A stretch of DNA of 64,000 nt from Oasisia sp. SBJ-2009 (Eukaryota > Annelida > Polychaeta > Sabellida > Siboglinidae). Below the pieces are notes generated by a model that searched no databases, was not told the DNA's origin, and worked only from the letters and a program-made list of their open reading frames with translations. The position numbers and the translations under genes were made by a program. The DNA lies in assembly GCA_964017155.1 (NCBI GenBank), contig OZ024860.1:50710358-50774357 (forward strand), given 5' to 3'. Below are positions 1 to 11,151 of this stretch, piece after piece. Each line of letters starts with the position of its first letter. Position 1 is the first letter of the stretch.

Positions 1-684
1 TCATACTCAACTAATCAACTTTTTTCTGAGCATTTAGGACAAGCCGACTATTTCATTATAGTACTGAGGGTGGTCAATGCCAGGATGTATGTCGTTCGTT
101 GAGGTTCTGTACCTCCCAAATGAGGTACCACAATAACTAATCCGGCAGACGGCGCTCTGACACAACTAGGGTCTTTGTGCCGTCTTTTACGTATTCGTGA
201 CGTGTGTAAAATGCGGCACCGTTTTGCAAACATTTTGTGGAACGCTTGTTTAAATCATCCTACAATCAACTGTTGAACTCGCATGACTCCGAAGCCTCAC
301 ACATAGCTAAATATGGATACAGTCTGACATGTCCGTCAATGTGAAGGTATAATATGTACATTAATGAACATCTACAACCGATGGAACGTCGACTGGTGGC
401 CCGACGACATGTTTGCTGGCTCGATGCCGGAAAGGATGTTTAAAATCATAATATAGCTCGCCGTATGCATCGCACGAGACTGCTACGTCATCACACATTG
501 TTAAATATTGATATCGTATGACATTTCCGTCAATATGAAAGCATAATATCTACATTAATGTACATTTACAGTCGATGAAACGTCGCGGGACGTTCGATTG
601 AATTCAGTGCTAAGATGGCGTTGTTTTGGCTGTTCTGTCTGTTGAACATACGGCATGCTGTTCTGTCTATTGACCACGCATACG
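1..684. other. unassigned repeat-like DNA
   Basis: No gene recognised. About 190 bp apart, the stretches near 300-375 and 485-565 share similar wording (taaatat, cgtatgacat or tctgacatgt, ccgtcaatatgaa, taatat, ctacattaatg). This suggests a duplicated old repeat. A short imperfect hairpin near 140-186 shares the core acaactagggtct with the hairpin at 780-862. Confidence 0.4.
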
Positions 685-862
685 GCATGCCCACATACAA
701 GCTATCGCTTGCTACGCGCCTGAACGGTAAATAGCTAATTGAGGATGATTTAAACAAGCGTTCAGCAAAACATGCAAACAAATCCACGTTAGTCGCTGGA
801 GGCGCTGATACACAACTAGGGTCTAGTTGCACATTAGCGCCTCTAGCGACTAACGTGGATTT
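685..862 (+). repeat. MITE-like repeat ending in a strong hairpin, copy 1
   Basis: The segment from the cccacatacaagctatcg stretch onward matches the reverse complement of 9366-9492, so two copies in opposite orientation lie about 8.6 kb apart. Its right end is an almost perfect 27-bp inverted repeat (780-806 against 836-862, centred on ccacgttagtcgct) with a loop of about 29 bp. No coding capacity was seen. It is probably a small non-autonomous DNA element; the class is not determined. Confidence 0.6.
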
Positions 863-1258
863 GTGGAAGCCCATTGAGACTGGATCGATATTAACGTGAT
901 CACCGTGCCATGTGGGGTACACAGTCCCCAATGTTGAGAGCCAGGAGTTTGCACCAAATATTAACTCTGACTATTGAACCGGGGCTGTTGGCCTGCCAGT
1001 CTAGAGCATTGACTACTGACGCTAGTGCAATGTGGGCGATTAACTAACACACAGAAGGAACCATATCCATGACACTTGAGGCGGCCATATCGTCGTACGT
1101 GTGGAAGAGAGACTGACCACTGTACGTATCACTGCACGATGGCTACAGACGTGCAGGTGCGTAGCTAGCCGTACGCCCGGACTTCCACATCATTAAGGCA
1201 ACCACAAAATGCCCACTTCAAACGGTGGCCAGAGGATGCCCAGATATGTTCATAGCCT

Positions 1259-2335
1259 TTGGCAACGAAAACGTCATCATTCACTTGTAACAATTTGTCA
1301 ACATTTTGTCAACAGTGTCCAGCTGTCCCCCGTCTCCAGACCCGCCTGGAGGTTCTCTTAGCCATGCAGCAGCCGGGTAAATACGAATTCATTAGAAACA
1401 ATTTATCAATGTTTAGAGGTCCGTGGGCTAAGATTAAAAGATTAGAAGCTGAAACTGGCATGAACAACAGAACCAAACTACAGTCTCTCTGGTAGACGAG
1501 ATGGGCTACACGTGCCAACGGACTGTACACGTTCAGATCTGCCTTCACAGCTCTATAGTGAATGCTCTGGGATATCTGGAGGCTGGTGGGAAAGGCAAAG
1601 CATTGAGCTACATGTTGTAGCAAAAAGGTTTGACTTCATCATCACATTGGTAACGATTGAGCATGTACTCAAAAGTCTACTTCTACTTCCTCTGACAACA
1701 TTTCTATAATTATATGAAGAGGAGCCCTGTGGAATTTGCAGCGAAATTCGAAGTTCAAACGAGCAAGCCGAGCTGGAAAACAAAAACACCGCGAAAATAT
1801 TCCCACTGACACCCCATTGTCAGTACAAGAAGAGGGTGATGTACCAACTAATCATGCATTAATGGTTCAAGACCACTACGTGGCTCAGTAGGCCTACATC
1901 ACACCGAAACAACTGGTGCATATGACACCAGAAAGAATAGCCCAGCTGTACGAGGTGTTCAAAGATGACATGCCTGGAAATCTGCGTGAACTACAGCGGA
2001 TCACTGGAAAGCAGTATGAGAAATGGTGAATGTCCCAAAGAAACCAGATTCAAGAAATCAACCCCGACTTATACCCCAGCATGTGCACTGCTGTCGTGGT
2101 ACTGATGGTGATGTCTGTATCGACAGCCACACCAGATCGCCCTTACAGCTCAATGCTGCGTCTCGAGAACTATCTGCGCTCTACAATGGCACCTGAACGC
2201 ATGTCGGGACTGGCTTTGATGCACGTCCACAAGGACATAGAGATGGCTTCATCAGTTCCGTCATAAGAAAGACAGGCGCATAGCCCTATTATTTAGCACC
2301 CCATGTGAAAGCGGGTGTAGTAACAGAACCGATGT
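1259..2335 (+). pseudogene. hAT-like transposase remnant (DUF4371/ZMYM1-like type)
   Basis: Broken reading frames carry fragments typical of the hAT transposases annotated as ZMYM1-like or 52-kDa repressor-like proteins. Around 1625-1705 the translation FDFIITLVTIEHVL resembles the conserved block of the catalytic domain. Around 2155-2262 the translation contains RSTMAPERMSGLALMHVHKD, which resembles the C-terminal hAT dimerisation region. It is followed, in a shifted frame, by the basic tail and an LLF motif. Stops and frameshifts separate the blocks, so no active protein is expected. The assignment is by family resemblance from reading the translation; terminal inverted repeats were not found. 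Confidence 0.6.
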
Positions 2336-3570
2336 TGAAGATAATACAGAACTCTTAAAAAATATCAGCTTTTACTTGTTTTAACTCTTTGATACAACAC
2401 ATGTATAGTTTACAGTATTTATCTCGGCTTATTATTAAAGGTTGTAAATATTGCAACTTTCTTTAATCACTATAATGAGTACAGCTTATTTTAAAGCACA
2501 CAATGAATGTGTTGCACAATAATATTTACATTTAAATTATTGTATTACTGTGTTTATTTATTTATGTATTTATTTTTAAATTTTATTAAATTCCTTCTTA
2601 GTATTATTTTTTGGAGGACCACATTGGAAACAAGTGTGCTATTGTGTGCTTTAATGTGTCTATCCTCGGTAAGCATTATATTTGTATGTATTATAATGTT
2701 TTACCAAATAAACTCACTCACTCACAAACATATGTTATGTATAATATAGTATATTAACCGTTCACGTTCTCCGCCTTTTCAGCATGTTTCACGCAGTATA
2801 AATACTGTGTATTTTTTATTTACTCCTTAGCGTGTTCTATTTACCTATGATATATTGTGACTTAAAATGCACTATATATCAACTGATTGGATCGTCACAC
2901 ATGCTACACAACATTTTGGAGCACCTCACCCCGATGATAGAATTTAGATTGATATCATTAATTAGTGCTTCCACTTGCATTTATGCCTAGCTACGCCCCT
3001 GACGTGTACAATCATAATCTACCCTCGTTCCAATTAATCACATTTGCTCAAGCTAAATCGTAGCTAGATTAAAATTACCAGGAATGGCATCAGCACAATT
3101 CAGTTACAAAGGACGCAAGCAAATCATAGAAATTAATCAATTATATAAGAAGTAATGTTTTATGTAAACACCACGAGGTGGCGAAAGGGTTAGACCCTGT
3201 TTAGTCGGCTGGTAGCCGTATAGCCACCGACGCACGAGGCGGGTTGAATGCGGCCTGCGACCACGCCCTAAAACTGGTTGTGCAGACGTCAAACTAAAAT
3301 CCATAGAATGTTCAGTTGACCTCAGCGGTTACATGTTGAACTATGACAATAAGCTGAACGTTGACTTACAGGTAAAACTATTTCAATAGTAGAAAAATTG
3401 GCAAGTTCCTATCTGACGTTTTCGGAAACTGCTATATAAATTAGTAGACAATTAATGCTGGTTTCTCCTATGTAATTGTCGCGTATATTACAAATGATAT
3501 CATGGAATAATAACGCAGACTGCTCACAGAAAACATTGCTCGCAGCGCCAATATTGTGCGCGACACGTAC
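2336..3570. other. AT-rich DNA without a recognised gene
   Basis: Downstream of the hAT remnant the sequence becomes strongly AT-rich (2340-2760), then mixed. No coding similarity, structured RNA or tandem array was recognised. The last bases before the LTR element (3566-3570, cgtac) are the left copy of its target-site duplication. Confidence 0.5.
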
Positions 3571-3769
3571 TGTTACGTGACTATGTCCAAGACATGCTGC
3601 CATCTAACGAATGGCAGCGCAACTATAACAGATAGTTGCGTGTTCCAGTTTACGCGTAAGAGCACATGTATGTCTGCTGGAGACACTTTGTCATAGATTA
3701 AAACTGTTGGAGCCTAGTCATGTATTCGTGTCATTATCATTGATAGACGTGATCACAGAACACGAAACA
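3571..3769 (+). repeat. 5' LTR
   Basis: 199 bp, begins tgttacgtgac and ends cacgaaaca. It differs from the 3' LTR at three positions (third-codon-like t/c near its start, and two substitutions in the ttgcgtgttccag stretch). It should contain the element's promoter, but I did not identify a clear TATA box. Confidence 0.95.
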
Positions 3770-3787
3770 TGGTGGCAGCGGTGAACG
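3770..3787 (+). promoter_or_regulatory. primer binding site
   Basis: Directly after the 5' LTR the sequence begins tggtggcagcggtg. This is the expected position and TGG start (complement of a tRNA 3' CCA) of a minus-strand primer binding site. The priming tRNA was not identified. Confidence 0.7.
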
Positions 3788-3890
3788 TGTAACAATTAGG
3801 TGCGTTAGAAACATCTATTTGTCACATTAATTGATGACCTACTAATTATCGCTCACACACTGGCATTGTCGCCGAAGTCTACTCGATCGT

Positions 3891-4841
3891 ATGGCGACGG
3901 CATCCAACGAAACGGCAATGGCTGCCGACGACGCACAAGCTACCATTGAAGCGCGAAATAGTGGTGCACCGGCCAGACCCCCTCAGCCACTCGTGTTTGG
4001 GCCAAACAAGGCAGAATCGTGGAAAATATTCCGTCGGCGCTGGTCAAATTATTGCACACTATCGGATATTGCTACCAAGCCACGAAATTATCAGGTTGCG
4101 ATGCTAGAAAACTCACTAGGAGATGAAGCCATGCGGCTGTATGACGGTTTCCAGTTCGCAACACCACAAGAACACCGCACCGTGGCGGAAATCTGGTCAG
4201 CGTTTGACGAATTCGCCATAGGGGAGGCAAACGAAACATTTGAACGTTATAAGTTCAATAGCCGGAAGCAGGAGGATGGAGACAGTTTCGAAGATTTCCA
4301 CGCCGATCTACGCGTGTTGGCATAAACTTGCAACTTCTGTCATCAATGCGCAAACTCGATGATAAGAGATAGGATCATCTTAGGCATAAGACAGTCGGAG
4401 ACGCGACAAGAGCTGCTTAAGATCCGCAAACTCTCCCTAGACGTGTGTGTAGATGTCTGCAGAGCTGCAGAGTCGGCCATATCACACAGGTCAGTACTGG
4501 ATGATGTATGTGAACCCGTACACGTCGTAAATCATGGTCGTTTACTCAAGCGTGAGGGTCGATACTGTGGCAGGCGTCACGCTCCCAAGAAAGAAATGTG
4601 CCCCGCATACGGAAAGACCTGCACTAATTGTGGGGCCAAAGATAATTTTGAACGGAAATGCATGAAAGGGCGCAACACAAATCAGCTGTCTGGAAACCAG
4701 CACCAACGACGTGTGTACAACATACGTGACAACAATGGGCCTGATGAAGACGACGACAGTGGCGACGCCTGGGTGCGTTCACTGACACCACGAAAACGGG
4801 GCGCATATGCGAAGTGTCGAATGCTCGTAAACGGGAAGTAG
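3891..4841 (+). pseudogene. gag: gag region, interrupted by in-frame stops
   Basis: The frame opens at ATG 3891 and is interrupted by TAA at 4323-4325, then continues in the same frame to TAG at 4839-4841. The first part is a capsid-like helical region of the kind found in retrotransposon Gag proteins. The second ends in a nucleocapsid region with a zinc-knuckle-like C-X2-C-X4-N-X4-C pattern near 4620-4662. An asparagine stands where the usual CCHC histidine would be, so the knuckle may not bind zinc. Reading frame is preserved on both sides of each stop, which fits recent point mutation of a single Gag-Pol frame. Confidence 0.85.
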
Positions 4842-7800
4842 CTCGTATTCCAAATCGACACAGGTGCCACTGTCAATATGCTGCCAGCCAGATACGCCAG
4901 AGATGTTGTCCCATACAATGGCGTTCTCACAATGTGGAACAAAACGATGATAAAACCGCTTGGGAAGTGTCGAATGTTGCTGAGCAATCCCAAAACAGAG
5001 ACATCACATGATGTTGAGTTCATCGTCTTCAAGGACAATGACGACTGTCAGCCGATTCTAGGTTTGCAGACCAGCGAGCAAATGCATCTTGTGAAAATAC
5101 AGGACAACAATTTCCATCGTGTGGCAGCAGTCCAAGATGATAGTTGTTTCAATTCACTCTTTGATGACAAGCTGGGAGAATTTCCAGGTGTGCAACACCT
5201 CACAGTCAACCCAGAAGTGTGCCCCAGGATCATGGCTAGCCGACGGATACCCATAGCCATTCGACCGCAACTGAAGAGCGAACTCGAGCGACTGACAGCC
5301 ATGGGTGTCATTGCTCCTGTGGATGAACCGACACCATGGGTCAGCCAAGTGGTAGTTGTGAAGAAGAGATCAGGCGCCATAAGGGTGTGCATAGACCCTC
5401 ACGAACTCAACAAGGCGTTGCAGCGTGAGCATTACACATTGCCAATTCTCGAAGATGTGCTACATGAGCTGCAAGGAGCAACTGTTTTCTCGAAGGCAGA
5501 CCTCTCGTCCGGTTACTGGCACGTCAAGTTAGATGACGAATCCAGCCTGTTGACGACGTTCCAGACATGTTTTGGAAGATACAGGTGGTGTCGCCTGCCT
5601 TCTGGCACAACGGTGTCAAGTGAAGTGTTCCAAAAACACCTTCTAGAGGCCTTGCGTGGCCTACCAGGCATCATCTGCATAGCGGACGACATAGTGATCT
5701 ATGGCAAGACATCGGAAGAGCACGATGAGAACCTGCGAAAGTTCTTCGAGCGGTGTCTGGAGACAGGCATCAAACTCAACAAAGACAAGCTGGACATCGG
5801 ACCGAAAGAGGTCACATTCATGGGTCACCGAATCACGAAGGAAGGGTTACGCGTGGACCCAGCTAAAGTATCGGCAATCAGTGAGATGCAGCCACCGACC
5901 AACATCAATGAATTGCGCCGATTCATGGGCATGGCGAACTACCTGGCGCGGTTCATGCCTCACCTGACGGACACTATGCAACCGCTACACAACCTGCTCA
6001 AGAATGACGTGCCCTACGTGTGGTCCACGACACAACAAACGTCCTTCGATGCAGTCAAGGTGATGCTGGCAGAGGCCCCTGTTCTTGCGTTCTACAACTC
6101 GGACAAAGAACTAGTGCTGGAGAACGATGCGAGTGAGTACGGACTGGGATCGGTTTTGCTACAAGATGGCAAGCCAGTAGCATACGCAAGCCGATCTCTG
6201 TCTTCAGCTGAACGCCATTACGCTCAGATCGAGAAAGAAATGCTGAGCGTGTTGTTTGGTTTGAGCAAGTTTCACCACTACACGTACGCTCGAGATGTCA
6301 CTGTGGTGACTGACCATAAACCGCTAGTTGCGATCCGCGCGAAGCCACTAGGGAAAGCTCCCAAGCGGCTACAACACATGCTGCTGAAATCACAAGAGTA
6401 CTCATACCAGCTGACGTACAAACCTGGAAAAGCCATACCGGTCGCCGACGCATTGTCCCGAGCACCCACAGACGACCCGGTCACGGATGAGGTAGCCATC
6501 AACAACATCACGCTCACAGCGTTCATTCCGGAACGCCTAGACCGGATCCGTGGAGCTACATTGTTGGACCCTGTCCTGCAAGAACTGGGTACAGTCATCA
6601 TGGAAGGATGGCCAAATGACAGAAGACGCGTGCCAGATCGTTTGCTACCCTACTTCAGCTACCGCGACGAGCTGACGATCCAGGAGGGGATCATATTTCG
6701 TGGAGAACGCATCGTGATACCGTCTTCACTGCGAAAGAGCATGAAAGAGAAAGTACATGCCGGCCATATAGGCATCAACTCGTCTTTGAGGAGAGCACGA
6801 GACCTGATTTACTGGCCTCAGATGTCCACAGACATCCGTCACTACGTAGAAACATGTGGTGTGTGTGTGTGCAACATACGCTGATAAGCAACCTGCAGAG
6901 TCGATGGTCATGACTGAGACACCAGACCTACCATGGCAGAAAGTAGGGACTATATGGTAACAACAGATTACCACAGCGGGAACTTCGAGTTAGACTGCCT
7001 ACCAGACACAACCTCCGAAACAGTGGTAGGAAAGCTTAAGAACAATTTCAGTCGACACGGCATACCGCACACACTTGTCAGTGACAACGGACCACAGTAT
7101 GCATCGGCTGTGTTCAGAAAATTCGCACAGAACTGGCAGTTTGTGCACGAAACTAGCAGCCCAGGCAACAGCCAAGCCAATGGTGCAGCCGAAGCGGCGG
7201 TCAAGATCGCTAAGAGGATGCTGAGAAAATGCAAGGCATCTAAGGAAGATCCATACCTCGGTTTTCTTAACATTCGTAACACACCGACTGAAGGAATGGC
7301 AACAAGCCCTGCACAGCGCCTGTTTGGTAGACGTACCAAAACGTTGCTGCCAACAACACACAACCACTTGAAACCGGGTGGTCCTGCCGATGTCAGAGAG
7401 CAATCCGGATGTCAGCGAACTAAGTTCAAATCAGTACTGAACTCAGACCACCCCAGACGTGACTTACGACGTTTGAATGTCGGCGAAACGATCAGAATGC
7501 AGCCATTAGAACACGGCAGGAGAGAATGGACTGAGGCAACGGTTCACAAAGCTCTGTCCAGTCGATCGTACGATGTCATAACAGCGACTGGACGCCATTA
7601 CCGTCGAAACCGCCGACACCTCAGACCATCGCGTCCATCCGAGCACGACACGACACATGATCGCGCTGACAGACCTGAACGAATGATACCACCTAGTGGC
7701 GTACCGAGAGATCGAGCACACGATCCGGAAACGGTCACTGTTGAGACAAACGCAGCCTCAACTCAACAACAGGAAACTACAACAGTCACACAGAATACAC

Positions 7801-7901
7801 GACTAAGTAAGGTAGTTGTGCCAGAAGACACGCGAGAACATGATCCCATGACTACACGATCCGGGAGAGTAGTCAAGCCCGTGGATAGACTGAACTTGTA
7901 A
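4842..7901 (+). pseudogene. pol: pol region (protease, RT, RNase H, integrase), broken
   Basis: In frame with gag after the TAG at 4841. The aspartic protease motif DTGA is encoded from 4857. Reverse transcriptase follows, with its catalytic IADD at 5679-5690, then an RNase H domain (DASEYGLG near 6125-6150) and the integrase zinc-binding region near 6755-6875. A GT-rich run at about 6857-6872 coincides with a frameshift ending at TGA 6882-6884. The original frame resumes by 6933. The integrase core keeps the second acidic residue (SDNGPQYAS, about 7078-7105) and the downstream glutamate. The stretch expected to hold the first catalytic aspartate, near 6935-6945, appears deleted. The C-terminal tail ends at 7901. 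I give no restored protein. Confidence 0.9.
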
Positions 7902-8123
7902 TAGACCAAGTCTATGGACAAACTCACGTTGTTGTGTATCAAGTCTGTAGATGGACTGAAGTTAATTGTAGTTGATCAAGTCAGTAGACAAACTGCAATT
8001 GAACTGAAATGTAATAATGGTAGCCTAATCATGCTAACTTTAATACTCGTTTAAGTTACTGTAAACTTTCACTCAATAGTGTTTAGTCGAACAATTTTGT
8101 TAGTTTGTTTTTTTAGAATAATT

Positions 8124-8133
8124 AGGAGGGAGA
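8124..8133 (+). promoter_or_regulatory. polypurine tract
   Basis: The purine run aggagggaga sits immediately before the 3' LTR, the standard site for plus-strand priming in LTR elements. Confidence 0.8.
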
Positions 8134-8332
8134 TGTCACGTGACTATGTCCAAGACATGCTGCCATCTAACGAATGGCAGCGCAACTATAACAGATAGTT
8201 GCGGGTTCGAGTTTACGCGTAAGAGCACATGTATGTCTGCTGGAGACACTTTGTCATAGATTAAAACTGTTGGAGCCTAGTCATGTATTCGTGTCATTAT
8301 CATTGATAGACGTGATCACAGAACACGAAACA
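8134..8332 (+). repeat. 3' LTR
   Basis: 199 bp, same length as the 5' LTR and differing from it at three positions. It is followed by the right copy of the cgtac target duplication (8333-8337). Confidence 0.95.
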
Positions 8333-8337
8333 CGTAC

Positions 8338-9365
8338 TAGTACTGGCGGAATGTTACTCTCGCTTAACCGACTGTCGGTCGGCGTCGGAACTACGCCGAG
8401 AAGACAGTCTGGTGAGTGTCCCGGCTTTTGAATGTTTATCCGCGTGATCTATACAATGCTGCCACCTCACGGACACTGGTTAATCCTGCCGTATTTTTTT
8501 TTATACAACTGCAAACTGCATACACACACACGCACGAACGCACGCACACGCACGCACACAAACACGCACGCACGCACGCACACAGTATGTACACACGCCC
8601 CACCTCCTGGTAAAACAGCAGCAAACAATGTTGCGTTGTGTTGTAAATTGTGCAACCTACATGCCGTTTTGCGATGTATGTTGTGTGTCACCCAACGGAT
8701 GGGACAAAACAGCGACCAATATATCCCGGCTACAAACATTTTCCTTTGGCGCCTCATCCTCTTACATCGACACAAATAACCATCAACAAGTCTTTAGTTC
8801 CTCGAGCGCAAATCAGGGGGTAGGCGGGGTAGGGTGCTACTGAAGCAGTGCGGGGGTTCTCAGGCCCCAAAACGAATTTCGTTCTGGTGAATATAATACG
8901 CAATTAGTTACTTTTGAAACGTCAGTACTAATACACATTATATATTATAGAACAGTGTTTATTTGTGTTTGTTTGTTTGTTTTTGTTTGTTTGTGAAACC
9001 ACATATCTTCTAGTTTAGCATGTATCGGGCTGACAGCAAGTAGACTTTGGATTAAGACGTTTTCAAAATTTGTCCTGCGGGTGCAGAACTTAATTGTAAA
9101 AAAAAATGTGTGTAGGTGACTGCAGTTGCATTCTGACATAATTTCCCCTCTTTAACGTATTTTAGAAAAGTCAATGTACACCATGACCGATATTTGCTTA
9201 TTAGTATACTTCCTACCACATGTCTCACTTTGTGGTTTTATACGTTATTTGATCAAATATAAGTTTGCAACAAACAACGGCTCTGGAGTTTCCCAAAAGT
9301 CGATATATTTTTACCATCGGAACTCTCCGGTCAACGTAAGTAAACGATGGGGCCAACTAAAAGGC
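8338..9365. other. gene-free stretch with a CA/ACGC microsatellite
   Basis: No gene recognised. A simple repeat mixing CA and ACGC units occupies about 8521-8587. TTTG-type runs lie near 8955-8993. The rest is non-repetitive AT-rich sequence. Confidence 0.5.
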
Positions 9366-9492
9366 GGTTCCACATATCCACGTTAGTCGCTAGAGGCGCC
9401 ACTAGGCAACAATACCCTAGTTATTTAAATCATCCTCAATTAGCCATTGACCGTACAGGCGCGTAGCCAGCGATAGTTTGTATGTGGGCAAC
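9366..9492 (-). repeat. MITE-like repeat, copy 2 (inverted relative to 685-862)
   Basis: Reads ccacgttagtcgctagaggcg followed by the caattagccattgaccgt and gcgtagccagcgatag stretches, the reverse complement of 688-862 with substitutions. It lacks the second hairpin arm seen in copy 1. Confidence 0.6.
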
Positions 9493-9890
9493 TGGACATG
9501 CCGTAAATATGGAGCGTATCGAGCGGTGGCATCTTTGTGAATGTGGTATGTAGTCTCCGTGCGGTCTGCCAATTGTGATCCGCCTTTTAGTGTGGCCCTC
9601 GTGTGGTTTCCTGACAGCGCTTTTCACTGGAATTCCCTTCTTCGAGGTCTAAACCAATCAGTGAATTTTAACTGGTGAGGCTCACCAGGACAATTTTTCG
9701 TCTTTTGCTCCTTTTTATCTTAAAATGGCATATTATGTGAAAATAAGTTGATAGGTAGTTGAGGAAAACAATATATAGTGTATGGAAATGCTGGTTTACT
9801 GGAAAAATTTATTTTAAACATGGCGGAAGTCAGAATGCAACTTTAAAGAGGATCATCCCACAACATGTATACAAGTTAATGTACAAAATA
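9493..9890. other. no recognised feature
   Basis: Non-coding sequence between the MITE-like copy and the non-LTR element. Nothing recognised on either strand. Confidence 0.4.
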
Positions 9891-9899
9891 AGGAGGCTA

Positions 9900-11151
9900 T
9901 GTTAAAGGTAAACAAATGATATACACCCCTCTGATATATACAACAAATTAGACACTAAACCAAATACTAATCCAAACCATAATTATAATAGTATCATAAA
10001 TGAAATAAACCAAGCTAAAAACAAATATATGACTAGCAAATTAGTGAAATTTAACAACTACAAGCATAAAAAGTCTACATGAATAACTCGAGGCCTGTTA
10101 ATCTCAATAAGATACAGAGATAAACTCTACAAAAAACTAAAAATCACTAACCCTGAATCTTCCGAATATGGCATATTATTGGTGAACTTAAAACCATACA
10201 ATGGCATTTTGAAAACAAGTATTCGCAAAGCAAAACAATTATATTATGACAAATGCTTTAATCATTTAAAATTTGATAAAAAAAAGCACGTGGCAAATCA
10301 TAAATGAAATACTGTTTAGAAATAAAACAAATAAATCATTTCCTAAATATTTTAAAGAATCTGATTCTATAGTGACAGATAAATCTGAAATTGTAAATAA
10401 ATTCAATGCATATTTTACCAATATAGGGAGTAACCTGGCAAATAATATTAAATATAAAGGCATTCGTGGACATACATATTATCTAATTAGAATAGTAGAA
10501 AGTAACTTTACATTTAAATACGTTGAAGAAGATGTCATAAAGAGGACAATAATTAATTTATCCAACAAAAGTAGCTATGGATATGATGGTCTCTCCACTA
10601 AATTGCTAACAATTCTTGAACCAGCACTAACCAAATCTCTAGCTTTATTAACAAACCAAGTGCTAACCACAGGAATATTCCCTGATAAATTAAAAATTGC
10701 AAAGGTAATCCCAGTCTATAAAAAAGGAGAGCAAACAGTATTTAGTATTTACCATTCTGTTTACAAAATTGGAGGATTATGTTTAAACATGAAGTACATA
10801 GTCATGATACAAGAGACAACAATAAAATATACACTTATAAAGTTAAACATGCTTTTTGCACAGAAATGTCTCAGGCATTCGTTGCCACTCTTATTAAACA
10901 ACCTACCTGAAATAGTTAATGAAAAACTTATCTCACATAGTACACAGGGATTTGTCAAGTATGTTAAACTGTATTTTTTACAAAGCTATCAAGTAGCATG
11001 TACTGTACAAGACTGTTATGTATGCAACATTAAGAATCACAAATCACCTATCAACTTTATGCTGTATGTATACTTACTTATATCTTTACTTACTTATATC
11101 TATATTTACTTATTTACTGTTCTACAATACAACATATTATCACATAGATGA
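9900..11151 (+). pseudogene. deleted CR1/Jockey-like non-LTR retrotransposon
   Basis: The stretch 10120-10260 translates, with stops, into the basic linker that precedes reverse transcriptase in CR1/Jockey-like elements (RKAKQLYYDKCF near 10225-10260). An A-run at about 10278-10285 causes a frameshift into the open frame 10273-11151. That frame has the N-terminal RT region (KSTWQIINEILF, later SSYGYDGLSTKLL and GIFPDKLKIAKVIPVYKKG, about 10285-10735). After about 10740 the sequence jumps to material resembling the C-terminal tail (NLLPEI-like stretch near 10895-10930). The catalytic RT core is therefore missing by internal deletion. Non-autonomous. The family is judged from conserved wording only. 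Confidence 0.7.

Larger units (their letters stand above)
3571..8332 (+). mobile_element. full-length Ty3/gypsy LTR retrotransposon, defective
   Basis: A complete element with two 199-bp LTRs (3571-3769 and 8134-8332), both beginning TGT and ending ACA. It is flanked by a perfect 5-bp target duplication cgtac (3566-3570 and 8333-8337). The order Gag, protease, reverse transcriptase, RNase H, integrase is that of Ty3/gypsy (Metaviridae-type) elements. The protein style resembles the K02A2.6-like/Mag-related lineage common in invertebrates. No envelope-like reading frame is present. The LTRs differ at only three of 199 positions, so insertion was recent. The coding region nevertheless carries two in-frame stops, one frameshift and an integrase deletion, so this copy is not autonomous. 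Confidence 0.95.

Noticed and set aside
5679..5690. Damaged RT active site (IADD instead of YxDD)
   Set aside because: Both catalytic aspartates are present, and non-tyrosine residues at the first position occur in this retrotransposon lineage.
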